From NCBI GenBank assembly GCA_035515075.1, contig DATJBZ010000030.1, positions 1 through 32,238 on the forward strand: a DNA stretch of 32,238 nucleotides. The letters run 5' to 3'. The notes under the pieces were generated by a model that was given only the letters and a program-made list of their open reading frames with translations, was not told the origin of the DNA and made no database searches. Positions 1 through 8,052 of the stretch are shown here, piece by piece (positions within the stretch are counted from its first letter, which is position 1; each line of letters begins with the position of its first letter). The DNA comes from Moheibacter sp035515075 (GTDB lineage: Bacteria; Bacteroidota; Bacteroidia; Flavobacteriales; Weeksellaceae). The translations under genes and the position numbers were made by a program.

Positions 1-1
1 A

Positions 2-118
2 AGTACCAATGCTTCAGCAGAATCGTTCAACGCTAAAATAAAAGCATTCAGGGCACAATTTAGAGGAGTCAAGAATAAAGCGTTTTTTTTGTATCGACTA
101 ACTAGAATTTATGCTTAA
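2..118 (+). CDS. transposase, C-terminal fragment (cut by window edge)
   Basis: This reading frame is open from base 2 and ends with TAA at 116-118, giving 38 residues that begin STNASAESFNAKIKAFRAQF and end FFLYRLTRIYA. The N-A-S-A-E-S-F-N-x-K-I-K core followed by a basic stretch and a short hydrophobic tail is the characteristic C-terminus of ISL3-like/ISAon1-type DDE transposases common in Bacteroidota (recognised from memory of the family, not searched). The rest of the gene lies left of the window, so whether the element is intact cannot be judged. The element's right end should lie between 118 and the tRNA-Leu gene at 221. The bases just after the stop (CCCCAACATTTGC) are a plausible place for it, but the left terminal repeat needed to prove it is not in view. 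Confidence 0.75.
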   Translation, partial: STNASAESFNAKIKAFRAQFRGVKNKAFFLYRLTRIYA

Positions 119-220
119 TCCCCAACATTTGCGCATGATCCATTTTTAATTATTGGAAGATGATAAAAAATGATCCGAAAACAAAAAAGCTTGAAATCTT
201 TTGATTCACAAGCTTTAAAG

Positions 221-306
221 TACCCCGGACGGGACTTGAACCCGTACGGCCGTATCTGGCCACAGGATTTTAAGTCCTGCGTGTCTACCAATTCCACCAC
301 CAGGGT
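221..306 (-). tRNA. tRNA-Leu (anticodon UAA)
   Basis: Read on the minus strand, the 86 bases fold as a class II tRNA. The acceptor stem is ACCCTGG/CCGGGGT with a discriminator A, followed by TGGTGGAATTGGTAGACAC, the standard leucine D arm. The anticodon arm is CAGGACTTAAAATCCTG with TAA in the loop. A long variable arm (TGGCCAGATACGGCCG) and a T arm containing GGGTTCAAGTCCC follow. CCA is not encoded. It lies 16 bases downstream of tRNA-Gly and is probably co-transcribed with it. Confidence 0.95.
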
Positions 307-322
307 ATGGTAAATTAAATTG

Positions 323-395
<73 letters not shown>

Positions 396-405
396 GATTG
401 GGATG

Positions 406-438
406 CAAATATAAAGAATCCCTTTCGTTATAAACAAA
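406..438 (-). promoter_or_regulatory. promoter of the tRNA-Gly/tRNA-Leu unit
   Basis: On the minus strand TTTG (438-435) is followed after 21 bases by TATATTTG (413-406). This matches the Bacteroidota primary sigma factor consensus TTG-N17-23-TAnnTTTG. Transcription would begin within about ten bases of the mature tRNA-Gly 5' end at 395. Confidence 0.8.
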
Positions 439-459
439 TAAAAATAGACTTTTTATTGC

Positions 460-1311
460 TTATTTTCCTACTGTTTTGGGCATCAACATATTAATTGAAG
501 CAGAAAGTTGGTTTTTCAATAACTTTCTATGAACAATCAAGTCAACAAATCCTTTTTCCAACAAAAACTCGGAAGTTTGGAAGCCTTCTGGCAAGTCGCG
601 ACCGATGGTTTCCTTGATGACCCTTGGTCCAGCGAAGCCAATCAAAGCGCCCGGTTCAGCAATGACCAAGTCACCCACCGACGCAAAAGAAGCGGTTACA
701 CCACCATAGGTTGGATTGGTCAAAATAGAAATATAAGGCAACTGCGCATCCGATAACTGGGTCAATCGCGCTTCTACTTTGGCCATTTGCATCAATGAAA
801 TCGCCGCTTCCATCATTCTTGCACCACCCGATTGAGAAATCAAGATGTATGGCAAGTTGTTTTTCACAGCATAAGCAATCGCTCTGGAAATCTTCTCTCC
901 CATCGCCGACCCCAAAGAGCCTCCAATGAATTTAAAGTCCATACAACTGATCACAACCTCGATGTCGTTCAATTTACCTGTTGCGTTTCGAATGGCGTCT
1001 GTCAAGCCTGTTTTGGCCTTCATTTCCTTCAAACGGTCCTTGTACTTTTTGGTATCTTCCCAATTCAAAGGGTCTTTGCTTTCTACTTTGGCATCGAGTT
1101 CTTTGAATTTCCCTTCATCAAATAAAATTTCAAAATACTCTTGACTGCCAATCTGAACATGAAAATCATCCTCAGGGCTCACATACATATTGGCTTTGAG
1201 CTCATCGGTTTCTATGATTTTTCCACTTGGAGATTTGTACCACAATCCTACAGGTACATCCTTTTTATGTTCAGTCGTAATGTTTTTCTTCGTTCTTCTA
1301 AACCAAGCCAT
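460..1311 (-). CDS. accD: acetyl-CoA carboxylase carboxyltransferase subunit beta, lacking the zinc ribbon
   Basis: This is the beta half of the carboxyltransferase that, with AccA, moves the carboxyl group from biotin on AccB to acetyl-CoA to make malonyl-CoA, the first committed step of fatty acid synthesis in the cytoplasm. The 283-residue protein has the crotonase-fold core. SQSGGARMMEA (about residues 159-169) and LIGFAGPRVIKETIG (about 223-237) are the conserved acyl-CoA and oxyanion-hole segments. The usual N-terminal Cys4 zinc ribbon is absent. The region reads GLWYKSPSGKIIETDEL with serine and glycine where cysteines are expected, and there is no cysteine in roughly the first 120 residues. 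From memory this substitution is common in flavobacterial AccD. The gene starts 22 bases after fbaA and has no promoter of its own that I can see, so the two are probably one transcript. Confidence 0.96.
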   Translation of the reverse strand: MAWFRRTKKNITTEHKKDVPVGLWYKSPSGKIIETDELKANMYVSPEDDFHVQIGSQEYFEILFDEGKFKELDAKVESKDPLNWEDTKKYKDRLKEMKAKTGLTDAIRNATGKLNDIEVVISCMDFKFIGGSLGSAMGEKISRAIAYAVKNNLPYILISQSGGARMMEAAISLMQMAKVEARLTQLSDAQLPYISILTNPTYGGVTASFASVGDLVIAEPGALIGFAGPRVIKETIGRDLPEGFQTSEFLLEKGFVDLIVHRKLLKNQLSASINMLMPKTVGK

Positions 1312-1333
1312 TTTTATCTATTCTTCGTTAATA

Positions 1334-2404
1334 TTATCCCAGTGTGTTCACGTTGTTCAAATCTTGGAAAGCTTGCTTCATTCTTTCTTTGAATGAAACT
1401 TCTCCATTTCTCAACCAAACTCTTGGGTCGTAGTATTTTTTGTTCGGCTGATCGGCGCCATCTGGATTGCCGATTTGACCTTGTAAGTAATCTTTCTTTT
1501 CATCAAAATATTGACGCACACCTTCCATGTATGCAAATTGCAAATCGGTGTCAATGTTCATTTTGATCACACCATAATCAATCGCTTCTCTGATTTCCTC
1601 CAAAGAAGAACCTGAACCGCCATGGAAAACAAAATCCACTGGATTCTTTTCCGTATTGAATTTCTCTTGGATGTATTGTTGAGAATCCGCCAAAATTTTC
1701 GGTGTCAGAACCACATTGCCTGGTTTGTACACTCCGTGTACGTTTCCAAAAGCTGCCGCTACCCAGAAATTATCATTCACACTGCCCAATTGCTCATAGA
1801 CATAAGCGACTTCATGTGGTTGTGAATACAGCAATGAATTGTCCACACCAGTGTTGTCCACGCCGTCTTCCTCACCACCTGTGATCCCAATTTCGATTTC
1901 TAAAGTGATGCCGACTTGGGCCATTCTTTCCAAATAGCGTTTGGAAATCTCCATGTTTTCTTCGATGCTTTCTTCGGACAAATCCAACATGTGTGAACTG
2001 AACAACGCTTTTCCATTTTTTTTGAAATAAGCCTCATTGGCATCCATCACCCCATCAATCCATGGCAATAACTTCTTGGCACAGTGGTCGGTATGCAAAA
2101 TCACCGTTGCGCCATAAGCTTCTGCCAAAGTATGAATGTGTAAAGCACCTGCAATGGATCCTTGGATCGCAGCAAATTGATTGTCTCCTTTCAATCCTTT
2201 TCCAGCATTGAAAGCCGCTCCACCATTTGAAAATTGAATGATCACAGGAGCATTCATTTCTACAGCCGCCTCCAAAGTTGCATTGATCGAATTGGAACCG
2301 ATCACATTGCATGCAGGCAGTGCGTATTTATTTTCTTTGGCATCTTGGATGATTTCTTTGACCAATGATCCGGAAGCTACACCGGCAGGAAACTTTCTAC
2401 TCAT
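1334..2404 (-). CDS. fbaA: class II fructose-bisphosphate aldolase
   Basis: The enzyme is a zinc-dependent aldolase that interconverts fructose 1,6-bisphosphate with glyceraldehyde 3-phosphate and dihydroxyacetone phosphate in glycolysis and gluconeogenesis. The 356-residue length and sequence match the E. coli FbaA (class IIA) type. LHTDHCAKKLLPWIDG carries the catalytic Asp and a zinc His, FGNVHGVYKPGNV a second zinc His, VFHGGSGSS the phosphate loop with a third, and MNIDTDLQFA the end of the active site. The start is placed at ATG 2404 (MSRKFPAG). A TTG 12 codons upstream stays in frame but lies within the promoter -7 element, so it cannot be the start of the main transcript. accD follows after 22 bases. 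Confidence 0.96.
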   Translation of the reverse strand: MSRKFPAGVASGSLVKEIIQDAKENKYALPACNVIGSNSINATLEAAVEMNAPVIIQFSNGGAAFNAGKGLKGDNQFAAIQGSIAGALHIHTLAEAYGATVILHTDHCAKKLLPWIDGVMDANEAYFKKNGKALFSSHMLDLSEESIEENMEISKRYLERMAQVGITLEIEIGITGGEEDGVDNTGVDNSLLYSQPHEVAYVYEQLGSVNDNFWVAAAFGNVHGVYKPGNVVLTPKILADSQQYIQEKFNTEKNPVDFVFHGGSGSSLEEIREAIDYGVIKMNIDTDLQFAYMEGVRQYFDEKKDYLQGQIGNPDGADQPNKKYYDPRVWLRNGEVSFKERMKQAFQDLNNVNTLG

Positions 2405-2437
2405 TTTTATAATTTTATAAGCTGTTAAAAATTCATA

Positions 2438-2445
2438 CAAATATA
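2438..2445 (-). promoter_or_regulatory. -7 element upstream of fbaA-accD
   Basis: TATATTTG on the minus strand fits TAnnTTTG and is placed to start transcription about 20-30 bases before the fbaA ATG. I do not see a clean TTG at the -33 position; the nearest is a GTTTTAAGG stretch. The match is therefore based on the -7 element and position only. Confidence 0.55.
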
Positions 2446-2457
2446 GAGAACTTATCC

Positions 2458-5073
2458 TTAAAACGGATAATTTATTCCAAATGCCACCCGTGGCTTCAAT
2501 AGGTTGATCGAGTCAAATTGCCAGCGCTCACCTACTGGATAACTTGGATCATGGAGTTTGTAAGCCAAATCAAATCGCAACAAGAAATAAGTCAAATCCA
2601 ATCGAAAGCCAAATCCTCCACCTACTCCGAGTTCCTTGTAAAAATCTTTGAACTGAAACAAAGTCATCGGATCGTTTTTGTCGGTTCCCCAAATATTGCC
2701 CGCATCGATGAACAAAGCGCTGTTCAAACGATCGATCAAGTTGAATCGGTATTCTGCACTGAACAACAATTTCATGCGTTCAATGGAAAAAACATCGTCT
2801 CCACCCACATATCTTGGCAAATCACCAGGCCCCAAAGTTGCTGCAGCCCAAGCACGGTTGTCATTCGCACCTCCTGCCGTAAAACTTCGGTTGAACGGAA
2901 TGAATTCTGTATTGCCATAGGGTTGGATCAAGCCCAAATACGCACGCGTTGCCAAGGTCGATTCTGATCCCAATTTAAAATATTTTCTCACATCCAAATC
3001 CAAACGTACAAATTGAGAATACGGCACATTCAACACCGTTCCTGAAGTTTTACCATGGCTCGTTTCTGTTTGATTGAAACCAAAAGAACGGTCAAGCAAA
3101 TTCAACATATTTCCTGCAAATTCCACCCTTCCTTTGAAAAACCAAGGATTTCTGCGGTTGCTTCTTTCGGTTTGACTCAAGGTATATTGGTAAATAAACG
3201 ACAAGATCAATACATCTTGGGTAATGGTTTGACGGCGGAAATTCATGTTTTCAAAAATTGACAAAGATTCCAAACCATCTTTGTCCAAAGAATACAGAAA
3301 AGGTTCATCTCCATAAATCATGTCAATCACGTCCACATCATTCAAATCTCCATGATCATAGGCAATGGCCGCATTCGGGTTGTGCATGAAATAATATTGA
3401 TTGAAAAAATTGTTTTTGATCGTATTGTCGCCTTCAAATACATTGAAGTAATTGTCTTTCTGCAAATTGTTTACAAATTCCGTATTGAAAATACTGAACA
3501 TATGTGATTGGGTATCGCGAAAAGAAATGTTGTAATCCAAACCAGTCGAATAAGTAATTCTTCCCAAACCAATATTTTTCTGCACCGACGCCCCCAAACG
3601 CAAATCGGTTTGTTTGAAAAATCGCTTGGGCAAAAGTGCATCCGTTTTGAACGGAAATAAAATATATGGAAAACTGATTTTACTTTGCCAAGCCATTTCA
3701 AATGCATTGAAAAAACTATTTTCTGTCGCAAACTTTCGGTTGACATTCCCTAAAGTTCCTCGAACGGTAGTTTCAAAATTTTCACCTCCACCAAATAAAT
3801 TTCTGGTCAACAATGAAACCCTTGGAGAAACTCCGAAGTTCATGAATTCTGACCAAGACAATTCCGCTCCATAAAATAAATCATATTTTTTTTTGGGGCG
3901 AAAATACATTTCCACATTCAAAACGCTGTCGTTTTGGATGGTCTTGCTCTCGTTCCATCTTTCATTATAAGAAGTCAAAGTAACGCCTTCTCTTTTGCCT
4001 AAATTCCTTCTGGTTTGCACTTCTGAATTCAAACGATATAAAGCACTATCTCTGATCACCAAAGCATCGGTAAAGAATTTTGGTCGGTATTTCATCTTCG
4101 GATCTGTATAGCGCAAAAGATATCCTTCGTACACCGTATCATAATAAGTCGGTGGAAATTGGTCACCAGCAACTCGATCCGAATCGGGGTAAATGGTGAT
4201 TTGTCCATAACGGTAACGGGCAAATTTTTCTTTCACCACCAATGAATCGTGTTTTTCTGCTGGAATCAAAATTTTGACACCCAAAGATTTGTCTGTATAT
4301 GTTGTATCTGCAGTAAATTCCACATCTTGTCCAGTATCATTGAATTTCCAATAGCCTCTGTTTTTCAAAAAATTCACCACACGGTCTCTTTCTTCTACAA
4401 AATTGTCCATGTCGTAGCGGTCACCTACTTTGATTTTGCTTCCTCTTCTTGTCAAGGTTTCATAATGACGGCGAACGGCAGAATCTGGAATGGTGTATTC
4501 ATAAGATTCTATCAATGATTTTTCACCAGGCCGGACTTGGTAAGTGACTTTCCCTTTTCTGGCAGTCGAATCCAAATCATGTACGGACTCAATTTCTGCA
4601 TCAAAATACCCTCGATCGAAATAAAAATTTTCAAGGTTGCCTTCAGAAAAATTGGACATCGAAGAGTCTATCAACACTGGCGCTTCTCCTTGCGCAAAGA
4701 AAAACCGTTTCAGCCAAAGACTTCTGCCTTGGTATTCTTCCAGTCCATTTAAAACCAACAAACTGTCCAACGCATGCTGCGTTCTTCTTTTTCTGGTCAA
4801 ATCGTAGTATTGAATAAAAGTCGTGTCAAACTTTGCACCGACTGAATTGTAAAAAAGCAATTTGATCGGCAAAACCCCTAAAATAGAACCATTCGGCTTT
4901 TGTTTGACATAATCAGGCAATACCGATTGGAATGGTTTTTCCTTGCCCTCAAATTCAAATTTGCTTTTGGTGAGCAAATATTCACCTTGTGGCACTTTCT
5001 TGGTCGCTTGACAACCCAAAATTACCAGCGTGAAAATGATGAATAATAGTATCTTTGTCCCTATATTTTTCAT
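2458..5073 (-). CDS. tamL: TamL, lipoprotein member of the Omp85/TamA outer membrane assembly family
   Basis: The 871-residue protein is likely an outer membrane assembly factor. It begins with a lipoprotein signal, a hydrophobic segment ending VILGC with the lipid-carrying Cys at residue 21. Tandem POTRA-like repeats follow, with segments such as YFDRGYFDAEIESV and FLKNRGYWKF matching the typical POTRA ending 'l...GYfdA.v'. The C-terminal half is a 16-strand Omp85 barrel with alternating aromatic and polar strands, and the protein ends in NYPF with a terminal Phe. Bacteroidota use a lipidated TamA (TamL) in place of the proteobacterial form; that is family knowledge. The substrate, and whether a TamB partner exists, cannot be told here. 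The gene is divergent from the RNA methyltransferase with 3 bases between the start codons. Confidence 0.88.
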   Translation of the reverse strand: MKNIGTKILLFIIFTLVILGCQATKKVPQGEYLLTKSKFEFEGKEKPFQSVLPDYVKQKPNGSILGVLPIKLLFYNSVGAKFDTTFIQYYDLTRKRRTQHALDSLLVLNGLEEYQGRSLWLKRFFFAQGEAPVLIDSSMSNFSEGNLENFYFDRGYFDAEIESVHDLDSTARKGKVTYQVRPGEKSLIESYEYTIPDSAVRRHYETLTRRGSKIKVGDRYDMDNFVEERDRVVNFLKNRGYWKFNDTGQDVEFTADTTYTDKSLGVKILIPAEKHDSLVVKEKFARYRYGQITIYPDSDRVAGDQFPPTYYDTVYEGYLLRYTDPKMKYRPKFFTDALVIRDSALYRLNSEVQTRRNLGKREGVTLTSYNERWNESKTIQNDSVLNVEMYFRPKKKYDLFYGAELSWSEFMNFGVSPRVSLLTRNLFGGGENFETTVRGTLGNVNRKFATENSFFNAFEMAWQSKISFPYILFPFKTDALLPKRFFKQTDLRLGASVQKNIGLGRITYSTGLDYNISFRDTQSHMFSIFNTEFVNNLQKDNYFNVFEGDNTIKNNFFNQYYFMHNPNAAIAYDHGDLNDVDVIDMIYGDEPFLYSLDKDGLESLSIFENMNFRRQTITQDVLILSFIYQYTLSQTERSNRRNPWFFKGRVEFAGNMLNLLDRSFGFNQTETSHGKTSGTVLNVPYSQFVRLDLDVRKYFKLGSESTLATRAYLGLIQPYGNTEFIPFNRSFTAGGANDNRAWAAATLGPGDLPRYVGGDDVFSIERMKLLFSAEYRFNLIDRLNSALFIDAGNIWGTDKNDPMTLFQFKDFYKELGVGGGFGFRLDLTYFLLRFDLAYKLHDPSYPVGERWQFDSINLLKPRVAFGINYPF
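5050..5057 (+). promoter_or_regulatory. -7 element for the RNA methyltransferase, inside tamL
   Basis: TATCTTTG on the plus strand fits TAnnTTTG and sits 19 bases before the methyltransferase ATG at 5077, within the codons for the TamL signal peptide. No clean TTG is visible at the -33 distance; GTG at about 5031 is the nearest. Confidence 0.5.
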
Positions 5074-5076
5074 ACG

Positions 5077-5811
5077 ATGCTAACTAACAATGACAGCAAA
5101 CTGATTCATTCACTTGTCAAAAAAAAATTTAGACAAAAATATAACAAGTTTGTGGTAGAAGGTGTAAAAAACATCAAAGAAGTAATAAATAGTTCGATTC
5201 AAATCGATACAATCTACACCACAGAAGAGATTTTCGCACCAAAAAATTTCCAATGCAAAACGATTCATGCCAAAGATTTAAAGAAAATCAGTCAACTGGT
5301 TTCGCCCAATGTCGCTTTGGCAGTTTGTGAAATCCCCGCACCTCAACCCATTCAAAAAGAAGGGTTTATTTTGGCATTGGACGATGTGCGCGATCCTGGA
5401 AATTTAGGAACCATTATCCGCATGGCAGATTGGTTTGGCATCGATCAAATCATTTGTTCTGAACAAACTGTGGACCTTTACAATCCGAAAGTCATACAAG
5501 CCAGCATGTCGTCTTTTCTTCGTGTTCAGGTAAATTACGTTGATTTGGGCTCGTTTTTTTCCAGCTATGAACATCCTATTTTGGGCACTTTTATGGAAGG
5601 AGAGAATGTGTACCAAACCCAATTTCCCACGCAAGGCGTGTTGTTAATGGGCAATGAGGCCAATGGCATTTCGGACAATTTGTGTCAAATGGTTACCCAA
5701 AAAATCACCATTCCAAGGTTGGGGAATTTACAAGCAACGGAAAGCCTGAATGTCGCCATGGCCACCAGCATGATTTTGGGCGAACGCGCTTCGGCACTGT
5801 TCAAATCTTAG
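5077..5811 (+). CDS. TrmH/SpoU-family RNA 2'-O-methyltransferase
   Basis: This 244-residue protein is a cytoplasmic SPOUT methyltransferase that would use S-adenosylmethionine to methylate a ribose 2'-OH in rRNA or tRNA. The N-terminal part (about 1-90) has the substrate-binding domain layout with FVVEGVKNIKEV. The catalytic domain shows all three family motifs: motif 1 DDVRDPGNLGTIIRMADWFG (about 103-122, with the catalytic Asn and Arg), motif 2 LLMGNEANGIS, and motif 3 IPRLGNLQATESLNVAMATS, the trefoil-knot SAM site. It resembles RlmB, but the exact target nucleotide cannot be assigned from sequence. It is transcribed away from tamL from a promoter that must lie in tamL coding sequence. Confidence 0.92.
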   Translation: MLTNNDSKLIHSLVKKKFRQKYNKFVVEGVKNIKEVINSSIQIDTIYTTEEIFAPKNFQCKTIHAKDLKKISQLVSPNVALAVCEIPAPQPIQKEGFILALDDVRDPGNLGTIIRMADWFGIDQIICSEQTVDLYNPKVIQASMSSFLRVQVNYVDLGSFFSSYEHPILGTFMEGENVYQTQFPTQGVLLMGNEANGISDNLCQMVTQKITIPRLGNLQATESLNVAMATSMILGERASALFKS

Positions 5812-5835
5812 CAAAACGTTAAAAATTTGTTTTGC
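5811..5835 (+). terminator. hairpin after the RNA methyltransferase, possible weak terminator
   Basis: GCAAAAC (5811-5817) and GTTTTGC (5829-5835) form a perfect 7-base-pair stem with an 11-base loop that begins at the last base of the methyltransferase stop codon. There is no T tract after it, so it is at best a weak terminator. Confidence 0.3.
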
Positions 5836-5880
5836 AACGGAGTTTTCTGGTAATTTGAATTTTAATTTTAATTCAATCGC

Positions 5881-7182
5881 GTGAAAGCTTCTTGGTTCAG
5901 TATTTTTTGTTGTTTTTTTTGGGTAGTTTCTTGTCAAAACGCAAGTAGTGATTTGGGAAACAATGCAAAAAGTCAGTACGATTCAATTGCTAAATTTGAT
6001 TCTTTGAATTGGTCAAAAGAATTTCCATTCAAAAAAGCCAATAGGAACAGCCAACTGGCCAAACAACAATTTCTGCAACAATTCTACAAGAGTTTGTGGC
6101 TGGATAAAAACGTGAGTGGCGGTTTGTTGGTTGCCCAACATGGTGAAATCATTTTTGAAGGTTACAACGGTTATTCTGACATCGAAAACCAAGAAATTTT
6201 GGACAGCAACACACCGATTCACATTGCGTCCATTTCCAAAGTATTGACTGCCTTGGCCATTTTGAAATTGGCGGAAAACAACAAAATCAATTTGAATGAT
6301 GCCGTTGCACAATATTTAATCGGCTTTCCTTACGAAGAGGTAAAAATCGAAGATTTGATGAACCACCGCAGTGGTTTGCCCAACTATCTATCGCTTTCAG
6401 ATGATAAAAACTATTGGGACAACACCCAAATGATGGACAACCAAGCGCTTTTGACCCTTTTGATTGACAAACAGCCTCCAGCTTTGGGCGCTCCGGCAAA
6501 AAACTTCTTTTACAACAACACCAATTATGTCATCTTGGCATTGGTCATTGAAAAAATCACAGGCTTAACCTATCCTCAAGCGATGAAACAAATGGTTTTT
6601 GATCCTTTGGGCATGAAAAACACCTTTGTGATGGAATTTGACAAGGATGCGGACCGCGTGTCAAAATCGTATTACAACAATGGCAGAGAATGGGGATATG
6701 ACCATTTGGACGCTACTTATGGTGACAAAAACATTTATTCCACGCCCCGAGACTTGTTGATGATGGACATCGCGATGTATTCGGACAAGTTTCTTCCTAA
6801 AAAAATCAAAGAAATGGCTTGGAAAGGTTACAGCTATGAAAGAAAGGGCGTGAAAAATTATGGTTTGGGCTTTCGCATGATGGAATGGGAAGATGACAGC
6901 AAAATTTTGTACCACAATGGAAAATGGCATGGCAACAACACCGTTTATGTGCGTGATTTTGAGAATGAGGCCACCATCATTGCTTTGGGCAATCGCTTGA
7001 ATTCTTCCGTTTATGCCAGCATGAAGTTGGTGAGTTTATTTGGGGATTATCCGTACCAATTGAGCGAAAAAAATACCCAAGATGCCGCCTTGGTAAATTT
7101 GCAGAACAAATTGGACAAAATCAAACAAAATATTGCCCAAAAAGAAGCCAAAAAACCGGTTTTGCTCGAAAATAATTCTTGA
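5881..7182 (+). CDS. beta-lactamase-family serine hydrolase, lipoprotein
   Basis: A 433-residue serine hydrolase of the class C beta-lactamase/penicillin-binding-protein fold (PF00144). The start is GTG and the N-terminus is a lipoprotein signal ending VVSC with the lipidated Cys at residue 18, so it should be anchored in a membrane facing the periplasm or outside. The catalytic set is complete: S117-I-S-K120 (SxxK), Y211-N-N213 (YxN) and H345-N-G347, the HxG that replaces KTG in esterase-like members. The HxG form and the lipid anchor fit an esterase, D-peptidase or peptidoglycan-related role better than a secreted antibiotic-inactivating enzyme, but the substrate is not determinable. Its stop codon abuts the stop codon of the convergent gene at 7183 with no base between. 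Confidence 0.9.
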   Translation: MKASWFSIFCCFFWVVSCQNASSDLGNNAKSQYDSIAKFDSLNWSKEFPFKKANRNSQLAKQQFLQQFYKSLWLDKNVSGGLLVAQHGEIIFEGYNGYSDIENQEILDSNTPIHIASISKVLTALAILKLAENNKINLNDAVAQYLIGFPYEEVKIEDLMNHRSGLPNYLSLSDDKNYWDNTQMMDNQALLTLLIDKQPPALGAPAKNFFYNNTNYVILALVIEKITGLTYPQAMKQMVFDPLGMKNTFVMEFDKDADRVSKSYYNNGREWGYDHLDATYGDKNIYSTPRDLLMMDIAMYSDKFLPKKIKEMAWKGYSYERKGVKNYGLGFRMMEWEDDSKILYHNGKWHGNNTVYVRDFENEATIIALGNRLNSSVYASMKLVSLFGDYPYQLSEKNTQDAALVNLQNKLDKIKQNIAQKEAKKPVLLENNS

Positions 7183-7752
7183 TTAATTTGCTTTCCAGCC
7201 CCAAGGTTTCTTGTTGAATTCAATCGGTTGCGTCAAATCGAACACCACTGTAAATTGTCGGTCGGAACCAATACGTCTTAAATTATAGCTGAAAGATTTC
7301 CCGTCAATGGTCATCCACCAAACGTTGTGACAAGCGTAATCAATCATCGAACAAGTGGCTTGGTCCGCAGGAAACATTTGCAAATCTGCATGCCCTACAT
7401 TGGTTGAAGTGCCGCCATACATGGTCACCTCCTCGTCCGAGCCATCAGCATTGCGGTGGTCGTGTTTCAATTCGACACGGTCATTTTCGAAAGTCAACAC
7501 CCAAGTTCTCGATTGGTCCTCGCCTACATAAAATGGGATTTTGATTTGGTCTTTTTCACAAGACAAAACTTGCATTACCAAACGTTCTCCTGTAAAACCA
7601 TCACCTTCTTTGGCACCTTCAGTAATCGTTCCTTCATAACTTTTCCCACAGTGTTTTTCAATTTGGGTTTTGAACAATTGGTTTTCTTGCGCATGCAAAA
7701 AACTTCCCGCCAAAAACACCCATGCAAAAATTCTTTTGATCATCTTTTTCAT
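7183..7752 (-). CDS. secreted protein of unknown function
   Basis: I do not recognise a named family. The 189-residue protein has a classical signal peptide (MKKMIKRIFAWVFLAGSFLHAQ, cleavage likely after Ala or Gln near residue 21). The mature part has four cysteines in HCGKSY, LSCEK, ATCSM and YACHN, suggesting two disulfides. Polar clusters such as LKHDHRNADGSDEEV and MYGGTS and a Trp-rich segment NVWWMTIDGKSFSYNLRR complete it. The alternating pattern suggests an all-beta, lipocalin- or jelly-roll-like fold in the periplasm, but that is inference. ATG 7743 (MIKR) is an alternative start. It converges on the serine hydrolase with zero bases between the stops, so any functional link is unclear. 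Confidence 0.8.
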   Translation of the reverse strand: MKKMIKRIFAWVFLAGSFLHAQENQLFKTQIEKHCGKSYEGTITEGAKEGDGFTGERLVMQVLSCEKDQIKIPFYVGEDQSRTWVLTFENDRVELKHDHRNADGSDEEVTMYGGTSTNVGHADLQMFPADQATCSMIDYACHNVWWMTIDGKSFSYNLRRIGSDRQFTVVFDLTQPIEFNKKPWGWKAN

Positions 7753-7978
7753 TTAAAATTGTATCAGTCATTCACTTTTTCCAATGCGCCATGCGCTACA
7801 AAAGCTTGGCCACATTTTCGAATCAACGAATATAATCAAATATTTAAAATACAAGCTCAACACGACTTTGCATTGGTTGGGTTAGACCTGTCATTTCCAT
7901 TGAATTCAAAGCTACTTGAACTTCTAAACAACTGCATCCAAAGCTGAAATCAACTTTCTGATAAAAATCTCTCCATTC

Positions 7979-8013
7979 TTTGGCACAAGCACGGCTTTGA
8001 TTTGCTATATTTG
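7979..8013 (+). promoter_or_regulatory. promoter of pyrH-frr
   Basis: TTTG (7979-7982) is followed after 23 bases by TATATTTG (8006-8013), a good match to the Bacteroidota consensus. Transcription would start near 8020, about 30 bases before the pyrH ATG at 8053. This rules out the in-frame TTG at 8002 as the start. Confidence 0.7.
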
Positions 8014-8052
8014 CGGGCGAAATTACTGGACAATCCACAAGATACCTATAGC

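Noticed and set aside
2405..2440. Longer fbaA start at TTG 2440
   Set aside because: The codon lies within the TATATTTG promoter element, and the family starts at MSRKF.
2518..2967. 149-codon open frame on the plus strand inside tamL
   Set aside because: It is antisense to a strongly supported Omp85 barrel and has no recognisable features.
7844..8038. 64-codon open frame on the minus strand between the secreted protein and pyrH
   Set aside because: It overlaps the pyrH promoter, has no family resemblance and no signal, and its composition looks non-coding.
8002..8052. Longer pyrH start at TTG 8002
   Set aside because: It overlaps the -7 element, and UMP kinases begin at the MKYKRILLKLSGEAL segment.
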